From: Anaeramoeba flamelloides
Lineage: Eukaryota > Metamonada > Anaeramoebidae
Assembly (NCBI GenBank): GCA_027625915.1
Contig: JANTQA010000012.1
Location: 5,912,501 to 5,976,500, forward strand
Reading direction: 5' to 3'
DNA: 64,000 bases
Shown: piece after piece, positions 36,344 to 53,820 of the stretch
Layout of the letters: every line of letters begins with the position of its first letter
Position numbering within the stretch: position 1 is the stretch's first letter
Translations under genes and position numbers: made by a program
Notes under the pieces: generated by a model
What the model saw: only the letters and a program-made list of their open reading frames with translations
Told to the model about the DNA's origin: nothing
The model's database searches: none

Positions 36344-37425
36344 TACTTTTAAAAAATTTATTGTTCTTTTAACGTATATAAAAACGAACAGAATCGTAAA
36401 ATAAATTAATCACAGAAATGGAAATAGAACAATTAATTTTGAATTCTTTATCTTATGTTCTTTGTAAGAAAATAAAAATCTTTTATTTGTTTTTTTTCGA
36501 ACAAAAGATAATTATTTCAAGTCTAAAAATATTTTACTTAATCATTGTTGAAAAACTCAGAGAGGATCACAAAGAAAATTATAAATGGATCTTTTTGAAT
36601 TTTGATTTGCTTCCTTAAAGAACTTTAAAGATAAAAATATTAATTTTATCAAATTTATTTTAACAGTAAATAAAAAATTTTAAAAATAAATTTTAACAGT
36701 AACTTTAGAAAATTGTAAAGACTTAAAATTTCCGATAAATCAACATAATCAAAATATTTTTTGAAAAATTTCACAAGGTATTGAAATTTATTAGAATTTT
36801 GATATCCGTTCCAAATTAATTTAAAAAAATAATTGAAAATCCTAAAAACAAATGTTTTTATAAATTTTCATAAATAACTCTTACAACTTGTGTCAAAGAC
36901 CACAGAACGTGTTCTCCTTTTATGGTTCTTATTTTTCTTCTAATATCAAATTTGCTATCAAAAGATTTTGAATAACTATTCTTCACAATACTGAAAATAA
37001 AGAAATGCAGTACAATTAGCGCCCCTCTTAATTTGAGAATAGTGCCGTTGTTGATTAAAATAGAAATAAAATAAAAAAAAAAAATTCTAAAATTAAAAGA
37101 AAAACAATATCATAAACATCAGAAAGAATTTCACAAACACTATACACCCATGATTTTTTTGAGACTCATTAATTGTTTGAAGAAAATGAAACTTTTGAGA
37201 ATTATTTTTTTTAAGATAACACAAACCAAATTGACCCAAAAACATACTTTTTTTTTCATTCAATGAAAACCAAGTTTGATTATTTTTTTCATATTATTTA
37301 GAATTCAATTCTAAAGATCAACAAACTAATTCACTTTATCTTGTCATATCAAATTATAATAAACAAATAGAAAATTAAATAAAAAAATCAAAAAATTAAG
37401 GAAAAAATACAAGCCTTTACCACAA

Positions 37426-39349
37426 ATGGCCGAAAGAAAAAACTTGAGAAATTCAATTTGGACCACCCAAGAGGTAAAATTCCCATCACACATTCTCCAA
37501 AATGTTTTATTTATTTGTTATTTGGCACTTGCTTTGAAAAAAAGAAAAAATTCTATAAATGGTCTTTCAAAAGAGAGATTTCTTGAAAAATAAAAAGAAT
37601 AAAAGCCCAATTTATGCGAGGAAGAAAAGAAGAGCCCTCAAATTAAATTAAATACTTTTTTTTAAAAAATTAACGAATATTAAAAAATATTAATTAACTT
37701 TAAATCAATACCTTTTCTCTAATAAAAAAAAATTTCTTTAAAAAGGATGACATTCTTTCAAGAGCTGTAAGAAAACATAAGCATAAGAATTGGGAATCAA
37801 TTGCAAATTATTTTGAAGACAAAGACTCTACACAATGCCTTCACAGATGGTCCAAAGTGTTAAACCCCAAACTGAAAAAAGGTAAATGGTCTGAAGAAGA
37901 AGATCAAAGGTTAGTGAAAATGGTTGAAAAATATGGCTCTTCAAACTGGTCAAAAGTTGCAAGTCATATTAAAAATAGAAGTTCAAAACAATGCCGTGAA
38001 AGGTTTGATTCTTCCATAATTTATTTCTAAAAAAACAATCTGATTTTATTTCCACAACAAAAAGTCTCATCCCTTTTAGAAAGCTTTTCAATTTTACAAC
38101 CCATGTGCCCTTTAAAAATGTTGGAAAGTGTTTGTAAATTGTCTGAAAGTGTTTGAAAATTCAAAGCTTGATAAAAGTCCTGTGCATTTTTGTGGTGTAA
38201 TGAAAAATAATCAATTTATTTTTTCTTCTTTTCATAAAACTTGCAATTCCTAAACAAATGTAAAATAATAAAACAACAAACAACAACAACAACAAATATT
38301 AATAAATAATAAACACACAAAAATGGCGAATTAGATGGAAAAACCAATTAGATCCAACAATTAAAAAAGGCCCATGGTCCAAAGAAGAAGATCAAATCTT
38401 GACAGATCTATTTCAAAAGCTCGGCCCAAAATGGTCACAAATGAGAAACCACCTTCCAGGAAGACCAGACAACCACATCAAAAATAGGTGGAATTCAACA
38501 TTGAAAAGAAACATTGAACAACAAGAAAACACCAATTTAAAACCTAAAAAAAAACGAGGAAGGCCATTTGGCAGTAAAAATAAAAAAAAAAATAACAAGG
38601 GGATTTTTATCAAGAAAATTTTGGTCATTAAGAAATATGGAAAAGTAATTTACAAAAGTTCGAATGGTTCTGAATTAGAAATAACAGAGCAAATTAACAA
38701 CAAGAACATTGGAAAGGAAACCAATTCACATAAACAAAAACAAAAACAAAAACAAGGGATTGATAACAAAAAGCTAACAAATCAAAAACCAACAAAAACT
38801 CAAAAAAAAAACAAAAACAATACGGGATCAGAAAGAAGAATCCTAAACCGAATTGAAAATTTCCAATTGTCAACTCAAAACAAAAAGAACCAATTTCCTA
38901 CCGATTTGAAAAAGCGTAACCCAAGAAAGTCAACAAAACCAAAACCGTCCTTCCCCAAAAGCTGTTTCCAACAGAACAAAATAAATGGTATTAATTGCGA
39001 TCTCCAAAAGAATATTGTTTCTGATTTACATTATTTTATTTCCAATTCAAACAGAACACCAACCAACACACCTTCAAAATTTTCAAATTTTGTTTCCTCT
39101 TTGTCGAACAAAGACAACCAAAAACAAACGGAAAACATTAAGACACCATCATTCAATTTGTACCAAAATAGTAAAAAAATGAAAAAAACACCAAAAAAAG
39201 CACTTAATCTCATGCTGATGATGGGCCTTGAGAATAGAAAAAGAAAGCACACTGAAGAAACCGAAGATGACAATTATCCATTTGCCAAGTTTGAAAAGGA
39301 AAATTCAACGGAATACTTTTCAACACCACAGAAAATTAGACGTATTTAA
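37426..39349 (+). CDS. Three-repeat MYB (R1R2R3) transcription factor with AT-hook
   Basis: A nuclear DNA-binding regulator of the c-Myb/MYB3R class, which in other eukaryotes controls cell-cycle genes; the target role here is inferred. The exons are 37426-37473, 37746-38002 and 38335-39349 (440 codons with the stop, 439 aa). R1 (about 12-61) starts WTTQEDDIL with Trp spaced as in the family. R2 (about 62-113) carries KWSEEEDQRL and CRERWKNQL. R3 (about 114-163) carries PWSKEEDQIL and NHIKNRWNSTLKR. A KKKRGRPFGSK AT-hook follows at about 173-183, then a basic, Asn/Lys-rich tail. The introns are 272 bp (GTAAAA...AAAAAG) and 332 bp (GTTTGA...ATTAG). The ORF stops just after FSTPQKIRRI, but coding-like sequence continues in another frame to 39600, so this stop may not be the true end. 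Confidence 0.93.
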
Positions 39350-39600
39350 GAACATCAATTCTCAACAGCGAAGAAAAAAAAAAACCCAAGAAGAGCAAAA
39401 GCTTCGTATTTCGGAAATTAAGATGCTCACCAAGAAAAGGATACACCCCAAATCTCGCCCACGGGGATCTACAAAAATGTAAACAAATATTTGATTTGGA
39501 TGAACGTTTTTGCCAGAAACCAACAGAAACAAATCATAAGCAAACAAACGAACACCTTTTATCAAAGTTAAATTGTAGCAACAATGAAGACCCACATTAA
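39340..39600 (+). other. Out-of-frame coding-like continuation of the MYB gene
   Basis: A frame shifted by one base relative to the MYB ORF is open from 39340 to a TAA at 39598-39600. It has mixed, non-repetitive composition (for example SFVFRKLRCSPRKGYTPN, QKCKQIFDLDERFCQ and HLLSKLNCSNNEDPH) and no ATG of its own. It overlaps the end of the MYB ORF. The simplest reading is that the MYB protein continues here and a one-base difference near the ATTTAAG at 39344-39350 breaks the frame. No GT...AG pair that I tried gave the needed phase. A biological frameshift, an allelic break or an assembly error cannot be separated from the sequence. Confidence 0.6.
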
Positions 39601-43904
<4,304 letters not shown>

Positions 43905-44422
43905 TTATTTTTTTTGTTGGGCTTTTAATACTCGTTTAACGATTCGTTGTTCTTCTCTGAGAAATGCTCTAATAATTCGATCTTTGACACAGTTTGCTGA
44001 TTTACACCCACCATAAGCTCTTGAAACGGTTTTTGTTCTTCTTTTTGCTCTTGATCGTTCAATTGGTCTATAAGATTTGATCTTTTGTGTTTAAAGGGAA
44101 TAAAAAGGAAAAGCGAAAAGACAAATAAGAAAGAATAAACAAATGGTTTGCGAAAATATACAAAAAGAAAGAGCAATTGAACAAAAAAAGGTTTAACAAA
44201 TGTCGCTTGCTTGTGAAAGAATAAAAAAAAAAAGAATAAAGTAAAAAAAGATCGACTTACACCTCTAAGCTTTTCACCTGTTTCGTCACAAACTGGAACC
44301 TTTCCACGTTTAAGGATATAGTGACCAGTAAGTCTACCACCTGGGGTTTTGACAACACGTACTCTATTTCTGTTTGTGTTATATGCGTGTTTGCGTCTGT
44401 GTGTGATTCTTTTGTTTGGCAT
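43905..44422 (-). CDS. RPL34: 60S ribosomal protein eL34
   Basis: A structural protein of the large ribosomal subunit. The exons are 44261-44422 and 43905-44081 (162+177 nt, 112 aa, TAA stop), joined in phase 0 across a 179-bp intron with a consensus GTAAGT donor and a CACAAAAG acceptor. The start [16 protein letters not shown] aligns with the family N-terminus. The junction rebuilds [14 protein letters not shown], and the hallmark KTVSRAYGG, followed by a Cys-containing segment and [19 protein letters not shown], closes the protein. The human protein has four Cys forming a zinc site. Here KVPVCDET and [11 protein letters not shown] keep three of those positions by eye. An ATG three codons upstream is in frame, but the homologous start is the one used here. 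Confidence 0.96.
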
Positions 44423-45244
44423 TGAAAACAATTTTTTTTTAGAAAGTTTGATTATTAAAAAAAATGAAACTTTGTTTCAATTGATTCACCACAAAAATAA
44501 CACAAAAATTGGGGTACTTTTTTTAATTTGCAACACTTTTGTTTTTTTGAAATTGTTCCAAATTTAGGAAAGTAATTATAAGATCCCAAAAATATCCAAA
44601 AGAAAAAGTTTTTACTATTCTAACTTTTTAAAAACTTGAAATTTGTCCAACTTTTCTAGCTTTTGGATTTGTTATTAAAGAGTTTCAGGTTGTACAAAGT
44701 AAAAAAAATTTTTTATTTTCTAGAACTTTGAAAAAATTTCAATGAAATATCAATATGTTAGCTTTTATATTATTTTTTTAATTACTCCTTTTTTTAGCTT
44801 ATCAAAGTTTGTATCAAGTATTTGAAATTTGAAAAAATATGAAAGAATATCAGAGACTGAAATCTTCCAAACTTTCTTGGTTGAAAGTTCCAAAAAGTTT
44901 TAAAAGTATTTATATTGATTGTACTATTCTTGTTGTGTTTTATTGTAAGGTTGCAAAAATGCTAAAAGTTTTCTTGTAGGTTCATGTTATTTTTCTGGTT
45001 TTCTTAAAGCCCACCAATTAATCGGTTTTATTATTATTTCAAAATATTGTTGATACCTATTTCAATTTAAGGAAGTAGATACTTTTTAGCAACTTTTAGA
45101 TAAACCATTTTATTCGAATCTGGATCACCAAAATCGTTTCTTGAATATAAATACATTTATTTTTTAATAAATAGCGAAATCAAAGATATACAAGTCAAAT
45201 ATATTTTTAGAGATCACAAAAATTCATACTTAAAAACCTCACCA

Positions 45245-45630
45245 ATCCGTGCTTTAAAATAAAAGAGGTACTTTTTTTTTTCTTCTGCTTCGATTATAAT
45301 TTCGAAGATAATACCTAATAAAGTATACCAAAGTTCAAATCGTTTTTGAAGGCAAAATGCATTATAATAGTGTAAATTTTCAATTTTGAATTGAATATGT
45401 TCAATAACTTTTGTATTTTTCTCATTTTTTTAATATATTTTAATGGTTTTTTTTTTGAAGATAAAAATTTTTTCAAAATTATCTCTATTTTTAGAGAATA
45501 AAATCCACATTTGATTCCTGCTTTTTATAATTTCTTTTTTAATAACATAATTTAAGAACACTATACCATATTTACCCCTTATCTATTATTGATTTCCCTG
45601 GTGTTTTAATCGATATATCTTCGATAAAAT
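45245..45630 (+). repeat. Dispersed repeat family B, diverged copy
   Basis: It matches 35100-35460 in order: AATCCGTGCTTTA, AATTTCTTTTTTAATAA, TTTAAGAACACTATACCATA and CGATATATCTTCGATAA. Confidence 0.6.
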
Positions 45631-46454
45631 GAAATATTGTTTATATTTTGAAACCCTCGTCAAATAATTAGAATAGGAATTATTATTATAACAGTTGACA
45701 AACACAATAAAAATTGTAATCCAAATAAATGAAAAAATTCGACAAGAAAAAAAAATCCATTATTTATTAATCATATCACTTGCCCGAAAAAATAAAATTC
45801 CAAATTTCAAGTTCGACAAAACTATGACTTGAATAAAAATTTCATCCGTGTTCATTGATTTTATTTGCAATATAACCAACATTTCAATTCTTAAAAATCT
45901 TGATGTTATCATATTTAGTGTTGTTAATAGTACCAGATCTTTTAAAGTCCCTAGTCTAGAAAAGGGGGTCTATATTGGGGTAAAAATTTTAAATGGGTTC
46001 GAAAATGTATTTAATTTGAATGTAAATAATGGATTTTTTTTGAAGATATAATAACTAATAGTTCTGAAAACACTATTATAATCTAAAAAAATAAAATATG
46101 TTAAAAAAAAAAAAAAAAAAAACGAATGATAAATATTGAAAGTGTATTTAAAGTGCCATTGGTCACATTGTTTTTTTTTTTTTTTTTTAATTATTGAAAT
46201 AAACTGAAAATTTGTGAATTTTTTTTTTAGTTTTTTAGATTAAAAAAAACATAAGGACTATTTTCAAGAATTCAAACTAATATGAAAAAATCAAATTTTT
46301 TACTAAAATTTTCAAATTCTGGAAACCTAAAGGCAGGTTTTTTTTACCTTTTCCGATAATCCGAAAATTAAATAAATTTTCCGTTTATTGCAAAAAGCAA
46401 AAAAAAAACATACTATGAAATCAAAAAAAAAAAATTAATTGTTTTCCAATTTAT

Positions 46455-46690
46455 ATCAATAAATAATTCTTTAATAGTTCAAATAATTGATTACCCATTT
46501 GAAAGATATTCATCAGATTTAATGTACTTTAAAAATATAATAAAATGACTTCTTAACTCTGAAGATAAAAAATTCCAAATTTTTAATTATTGAATTTGAA
46601 AAAAATCTTAATAAAACCTGGAAAATTGTATTTGTTAAACTAAAATTGTAAAATAACTTTTAATATAATTATTTATATCGGATATATTGT
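46455..46690 (+). repeat. Dispersed repeat family E, left fragment
   Basis: It matches 4440-4680, sharing ATAAATAATTC, TTACCCATTTGAAAGATAT or CTACCCATTTGAAAGATAT, and AAACCTGGAAA or GAACCTGGAAA. The match does not continue into the right part of family E. Confidence 0.65.
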
Positions 46691-49600
46691 TAAACCAATA
46701 ATTTTGAGTAATGTGAAGTTATGAAAAATTACAATATATAAAAATATTTAATTATTTTTTAGAAGTGAAAATTTTATAATGATTTGTAAATAAGAGGAAT
46801 GATAAATTTTAGATTTTTCAAACTTTTTTAGGTAAATTGGGAATTTAGTTTATTATAAAATGTATTAGTATAAAATAATGAAAATAACACCAGATATCCA
46901 CTTTAATCTGTAATGAAAAATGTACATGTATAAATACATTTTTCTTACTGTATAAATCAAAGAAATACGACAATAGGTTAATAACGATATCTAAACAAGA
47001 AAAGGTGTTTTTTTCTAAAATAAATGTCAAATGGTTATAATAGTATTTTCCATAACTCATGTTTCCAATTTCTTTGTTATTTTTTTACAATTTGGTGTTA
47101 TTGAAATCTATAACTAATTGTTTTTAATAATGTTTAAGAAAGGTTTTTTTTTTTTTTTTTTTCCAGCATTGTAATAATTATTTTTGTATGTGTTTTAACA
47201 AAAAACATAAACAATGCATTGATCATGAGCAACAATGAACATTTATTTCGAAAAACGAACTTTTTTAACAAAAATTAGCTTTTTTAACAAAATGAACTAT
47301 TTTAAATAATCAGAAAAAACTAAAAAGGTATTGTAGAAAAAAAATGATACAATTTCCTTTGTATCTTTAGAAAAATTCTTGTGATAGAAATCATCCCTTT
47401 TAAAATATTAAAACTTTTCAAAATGAAAAATTAAAACTTTGCTGCTCTGTAAAATTAAATCTTAAAAATCCAAATTAAAAAAAAAAAAAAAAAACAATTA
47501 AATTCAGTACAAACACCCACATAGTTATTGAACTCGTATCCTATAAAAAATTTTTCTCTTAATTTTAATGTTAAAATCAAAAAAAAAATTTTTTTCGGTT
47601 CTTGAAATTTAATAATAAAGTAAAAATATTATTAATCCAAGAGTACATGTGCTTTTAATATTATTTTATGAAAAGAATTATTTTTTAAAAAGGTTTGATA
47701 CATTGTTTTCATTTTTTAAAAGTTCAAAAGTAATCATATATTCTAAATTATTTTCAAAAAATCATTAATTTTGTTGAAAGAAGAAAGAAATCTTTTTGTC
47801 TGGGAAGAATTGTACCAAAATACACTTTAAAAATTTAATCACTAGGTTCAATAGTATCAGTGTATAAAAAATCTACTAAATTTGAAATAAATTGAAATTA
47901 TTATTTTAAAACTTATAAAAATATAATTTATTGTTTCAAAGAACATTCCAAATCCATTTTTACTTTTTATTGAAAAAAAAAAAAAAAATGCAAGGAATTA
48001 AAAATAAACAATAAGATTAAAAATTCACCCAAAATACTTTTTTCAAAACCTGAAAAAGTTCAGACTATGAACTGAAAGCATAATTTTTTAATTTGATTAT
48101 TTATAATCAATAATTAATAGCCACAATCTTAATAATTTCAAAGAGTTGATAACAATAGAAGTATTAAATATATCCCTTGACTTTACGTATTTCTCGATTT
48201 TTTAAATATTTCTATAAAAATAAAACTGATTCAAATTAATAAATCTAATATAAAAAAAAATAATAGATATTAACAAATGCTGATTTTAATAATAATATGA
48301 TATCTTGTTTAAATACTAAATATTTGAAAAAGAATATTTTCTAATTGGTTAAATTTCAAGAAATTTAATAGATTATTAATGAAAATGAATATAATAAATG
48401 ATCAATTTTTTCGAGATTCAAGGCTTCAATATTTGATTTATTTTAAAATTGTATTAAAATAAGGTTAAAATAAAAAGTCCAGGGTTGTTGTTTCATATAG
48501 ACTATCCATAATTACTAAAACTGTGATTTCTTTCAAAATTAAAATTTTTTTACATATTTTTCTTTTTCTAATTTGATCCAAAAACCCAAACAAAAAAGAT
48601 CTGGATCTTTCTATTGAAAAATTTTCTTGGTGAAAAAATGAAATCTTTTAAAAATATTAATCCATCTCTTTAATATTGATAAATAAAGTTGATTATTGGG
48701 TTTAATTATATCCTTGTGTAAAGAATTACTCTATTACCTTTGGGAATAAAAATAAATAAGAGTTACAAAACCCTTAAATCTGAAAAATTTCCAATATTTC
48801 AAACAATTTCCAAAACAACATTTAAATGCTTTCAAAAAGAATACAGTACAAAAATACAAGTTATTCCATACACTGTATGAAGATATTAAAAGATTAAATG
48901 GTATTTTTTTGAAAAAAGCACAGAAGAACAGATCATTTATCAAATTTGACCATAAAAAAAAATCACTTTATCTGACAAATTATTGTTTTTTTAAATGAAA
49001 TTTTTAAAACAAAAGCAATGAATATTTTTTAACAATCAAGATTAATTCAAGAACTAACCTCAAATTTAGTTTATATGGAAACCCGGGTGTTTATATTGTA
49101 TTAAAATTGACAAATACCCCTGCCTAAAAAAAAATATTTCCATAATTCGATAAAGAAAGTGAAATGATTTGCCAAGAAAATTCCAAAAAAACAACCTAAA
49201 TTTTAACTGTCAACAAGATTTCTTTTCAAGAGATTCTGTGAAAAAAATAAATACGTTGACAGTAATAAAAGGTATATCTGTTATAAACACTAATCGTACA
49301 GTCCTAATTCATTCAGAAAGAAAACAAGAAAAATTTCTTTTTTGTAAATTTCCATCATAAAATCACCAGATCAAGAATTTTCGTTTTTCAGAAAACTACA
49401 AATTTAGTGATTAAATAAAGAACCAACAAAATAAGAAGATTTTGTAAAACCGAAATTTATTTCGTTAATTGCCATTTTTCAAATCGAATAAGATCGAAAT
49501 AATTTATTAAGATAACTTACCCAAAACGTTACACACGTGTTTCACCAAAATACCTTTATTTTTAAACTCTTTTACTACTTCCTCCTGTTAATATTTTCAC

Positions 49601-49833
49601 TTTTTCTGTAAAAAAAAAATATATACGTTAAATTTTTATACCTTCAAAGAAAAAAATAATGAGAAAATGGAAAATCAGTTATTTTCAAAACCATCTCTGA
49701 ACACAATTATTAACAAGGTCAATCACATGCAATATAAACCAAATTTTTTCTTTACAATTTGCAAAACTGGAAATAATCACACATTTTTTCAAACAATATC
49801 TTTTCATTTTTTTTTTTGATCAAAATAGTATAA

Positions 49834-51609
49834 ATGACAAATATTCTGAAAGAACGAAACTCCATTAAAAATAGACTCGAATCCCCAATTAAAAGAGAAA
49901 ACAAAATCACCGATTTTTCAACTCTCCAAAAGAAAACGTTAAATTTTCAGACACCAAGCAGATCGGCTACAAAAACAAAAAAAAAAAAATCCAGAAGACT
50001 CAAGATAGCTGGATCTGAAATTGTAAGCCCAAATTATTTAAAAAAAGCAAACACAGGGAACAAACCCGTGGGGACACTTGTTACCGTTGATTTCAACTCT
50101 TTAATTTATCAAAATGAACAACAAAACACAATAAACAAAATTGAAGAAGAAAAACAAGAAGAAAAACAAGAAGAAAAACAAGAAGAAAAAAAAGAAGAAA
50201 AAGAAAAAGAAAAAGAAAAAGAAGAAGAAGAAGAAAACGAGCAACTTCAAAAAAACAAACAAAAAACAAACAAAAAACATAAAAAAAAAATTAAAACACC
50301 AAAAAAAATGTTTCGATCACGCTCTTTTGAAAATAAAATTAACATTTTTAAAAATTTCAAAAATGGCTCTGCAAACAAAAATAAAAAAAACAAATCTGGA
50401 AAAGAAAAAAAAACAATGCCAAGAAGTTTTTCTTCAAGTGATATAAAATCATGCAAATTGTCAAAAAAAAAATTCCAAAGGCCATGGGAAATTAAAATTT
50501 CACCATTCTTATTCATCGAGTTAATGGCAGAAGAGAAATTAGAGTTGTTTAGCTTCATTTCAAAAAGAATTTGGGATATACCAAAAATTGATCTTCTTAT
50601 TAATAATATATTTAATATTTTTGCCTATAAAAAAATGATTATACAAATCTTAAAATACCATTTAACAAAACAAATTGAACAAACACGTAACATATTGATT
50701 TTTTTCTTTTTAGTTGTTTTTTTTTTTTCTTTATTGGCGGTTGAAAAAACAATAAAAATTGTGCCTTATTTGAATACAAAAATAAAACAAAACAAACTAA
50801 ACAATATATATATATATATATTTATATCCTTTTTTTAACATTGTCCAAAAGATTCATCAAAAAATCTGTTCAGAAATAATACGATCTCAACAAAATTGCT
50901 TGGCGAGTTTGGTAGGTTTTATGGATTAAAATATTTTATTCAAATCTTGAAACCAGCAATTCTTGATTTAATTGGTGATTACACAAATATGGAGATCGAT
51001 CCCGTTTTATTAGAAAATAAGAACCAACTTGAAGATTTAAATTTTAACCAAAGGAAACTGCTAGTCAAATCCAAGGAGCTTATAGATCGCATTTTCCAAT
51101 CATATGAGAAGTGCCCCGAAGAAATCAAAGAAATTTGTTGGTTTATTCGAAAACAAACCAAACAAAAATTCCCCCAAATGGAACTCAAGTCCGTGGGTGC
51201 GTACTATTTTTTACGACTATTATGCCCTATATTGACCTTTCCAGATCTCTATGGTGTCGTTGACTACAAAATCAATAAAGAACAACAGAGATCCATAATC
51301 TTAATCACTAAAATCATCCAAGTAATTTCAAACCGCACAACCTTCTCGACAAACAGTTACATGTCCACATGTAACGACTTTGTTACACAAATGACGGCAC
51401 CAATGTTCATTTTTTTGGATAAACTTTCGAACCAATCATTTCTTTCTTCAATCCAACAAAAGGACCCATCCATTTCTCAAAAAGATGCCCTGGATTGTTC
51501 AACTTTTATAATGAATTATTTACCCAATAACCTTCCAGAAATCCAAAGTGTTTTTAAGAATGTTAGAGATAACATTCTTCTAAAACAAGATTTAATATGC
51601 AAAAATTAA
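49834..51609 (+). CDS. RasGAP-domain protein (Ras GTPase-activating protein)
   Basis: RasGAPs switch off Ras-type GTPases by supplying an arginine finger. Two exons, 49834-50686 and 50852-51609 (853+758 nt, 536 aa), join across a 165-bp intron with a GTAACA donor and an AAAAG acceptor. The N-terminal 220 residues are disordered, with a Lys-Glu-Glu-Gln repeat and a Ser-rich patch (PRSFSSSDIK). The GAP domain spans about 225-510. The probable arginine finger lies in NLFRNNTISTK (Arg about 292), just after the splice junction, and the second signature is AYYFLRLLCPIL (Arg about 406). No C2, PH, CTLH or IQGAP-type domain was recognised, so regulation is unclear. The ATG chosen is the first in the open frame. 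Confidence 0.92.
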
Positions 51610-52924
51610 AGTTAAAAAAATAATAACAATTAAAAATAAATAATATTTTTTAAAAAATACTAATTAAATTACCCCCCCCCTCTTTTTTTTTTTTTTTTCA
51701 GATTTCCAAAGGGCTTACAATCCCTGAAATGGTGAAAATTTTTTTATTCATTTACACTGTAATTATTACCCATTTAATATTATTTTTATAAATCCAACAC
51801 TATTAAAGTCAAAAAATATTTTAATTAAAAAACGAAATAAACTATTCAAAATCAACGAAAATATATAAACCATTGAAAAAAATGAGTCTTTTTTGATTTT
51901 TAATTAATTCAAAATGAAAAAATATATTCCTTTTTTTTTTTCCACATTCATTTTAACAAGATAATATTTTTTCTTTGACCTTTAATAAAATTTCAAAGTA
52001 GTAACAAAAATGTTGATAAAAATATTTTTTTTTTTTGAATTAAACAAAACAAAAAAATAACAAAATCATGAAAAACAGGTAAAAAAGAGTTTGTTTTTTG
52101 ATTCTAATGTATATAAAAAAAAAAAAAAAAAAAAAAAAAATAACCCCAAATTATCAGAATTAAGTTTTTGAACGAATAATTTTAAGACTAAATACATGAG
52201 GGTACTTATATATTATCTTTTTTTTTTTAAACTCAAGAATATTTCAAGACAAATTTAATGGTTGAATCCATTATTATTCATACTTCAAGATTGGAAAATA
52301 TCTAGATTAAATTTAACACAAAATATATTTAGTTGCAAAAAAATTCAATTTTGTTAAAAAAAATATTTAATCAACCTAGATATTATTGTTTCTATTGTAA
52401 TTTGAAATAAATTGAAAATAGATCTAGTTATTTTTACCCAAAAGATCAACATGAACCACTATTTACCATTTTAATATTAACAAGTATGAAGTCAACCCTG
52501 GATCTAAAAATTCAAAAAATTGATAATTTTGGATGATTATAAAAATCATTTTTTAAATCTTTTAATAGGTATTATTTTATTTTCTATCTTTAGATTTGGA
52601 AAAGAAATTAAAAAAAAAAATTAAAAAATGGTAATTTTTAATAGTGATCATTTATAAAAAATTTAATAATATATTCTTCAATAATATTTAGAATAGTTAT
52701 TTAATGTCATTTGTAACTTTTTCCACTAAAACCATACACCACCAACCACAATATACTTTAATTATCAACTTATCCAGTATGAAACAAATATATTATACCC
52801 AATTATCAACTTTCATAATTAATTCTATTTTGGTGAAAAGCATCCACTCCTAAAAAAAAAACTAAATATTCCTAATTACCCTTGAAATAAAAAACTTACT
52901 TTGATTATTTATGAACGGATTCTA

Positions 52925-53760
52925 AGATATATAATTTATTAAAAATTATATTAGATAGAAAATTTTATATATAAAATTTCTATTACTACCCGAATTTAAA
53001 AAATAGCTTGGATTTTTTTTTCAAAAATTGAAAATTTTTTATTGATTCATTTCATTTTATTATAAACTCTGTTTCAGTCAAAGGGGCCCAACTTTTTTAT
53101 CAAATATCAATTATTTTATAAAATTGGCCTTTGAAGAACAAATAACAAATAAAAAGAATAATACACCTCAAAGAATTGTTGATATATATCTGAAAGAAAA
53201 CTAATTAATCAATAAATTTTCTTAAAAATTGAAAAACTCAAATTCTTTGCGCCCTATTGAGAAAAACAACAATGTTCGTTTTGAACTTCTACTGGATATT
53301 TGAATAATAAATATGAAACATTTTTCACTTCATTTTCCATACTTTTCTTTTACAAATCAAGTCCCCAAACGAAGTGTGTTGGTATTTGTGGTCTCTATTT
53401 GAAAAAGTAAATGAAAACGAAGTGAAAAATTTTTCACATTTATTAAACAAATATCCAATTTAAATATCGAATAGAATTCCAATATAAATAAATATGATTT
53501 CTCAACAATCATTTCCAGGATTTCAATAACCTTAGAATAACACATTTTTACCAAGTGACTATTGATCTTGCAATAAAAAAAATTTTTTTGCAACCTAATG
53601 ACGTGTTAAATAAAAATCGAAAAATAAAAAATGTGAAAAGCAAAAATGTGAAAAAAGGATTTCAATTTTGAAAATTTCCAGAATAAAATTTTTCTTCTAA
53701 TATCTATGCAAATCCTTTAAACACATGTATTTTATCCATTACAACTGGGCCACTTTGACT
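52925..53760 (+). repeat. Dispersed repeat family E, copy interrupted by an insert
   Basis: Partner of 4660-5420. It is interrupted at 53293-53457 by a separate inverted-repeat element. Confidence 0.75.
53293..53457. mobile_element. 165-bp foldback/MITE-like insert in repeat E
   Basis: The ends TGGATATTTG and CAAATATCCA open imperfect inverted repeats of about 57 bp that share TTTTTCACTT. The homologous repeat at 4660-5420 lacks this segment, which shows that it is an insertion. No clear target-site duplication is visible and there is no coding capacity, so the superfamily is unknown. Confidence 0.75.
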
Positions 53761-53820
53761 GAAAAATAGTTTATTTCAATCTAAAATTATCCTATAGTTT
53801 TATTTATATATATATATATA

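Larger units (their letters stand above)
31519..37425. other. Intergenic between the divergent V-ATPase and MYB genes
   Basis: About 5.9 kb containing both upstream regions, including any promoters. It holds family G (32225-32850), three family B copies and a Tc1/mariner-like MITE. One unassigned minus-strand open stretch at about 36866-37050 is described under findings. No complete gene was recognised and no core promoter motif could be supported. Confidence 0.7.
44423..49833. other. Intergenic between the divergent eL34 and RasGAP genes
   Basis: About 5.4 kb that must include the eL34 upstream region. It holds a family B copy (45245-45630), a family E fragment (46455-46690) and homopolymers. 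Short open stretches (for example 45848-46051 and 49169-49360) have no recognisable product. Confidence 0.7.

Noticed and set aside
39031-39273. Minus-strand ORFs opposite the MYB 3' exon
   Set aside because: They are antisense to a clear coding region and lack any recognisable motif.
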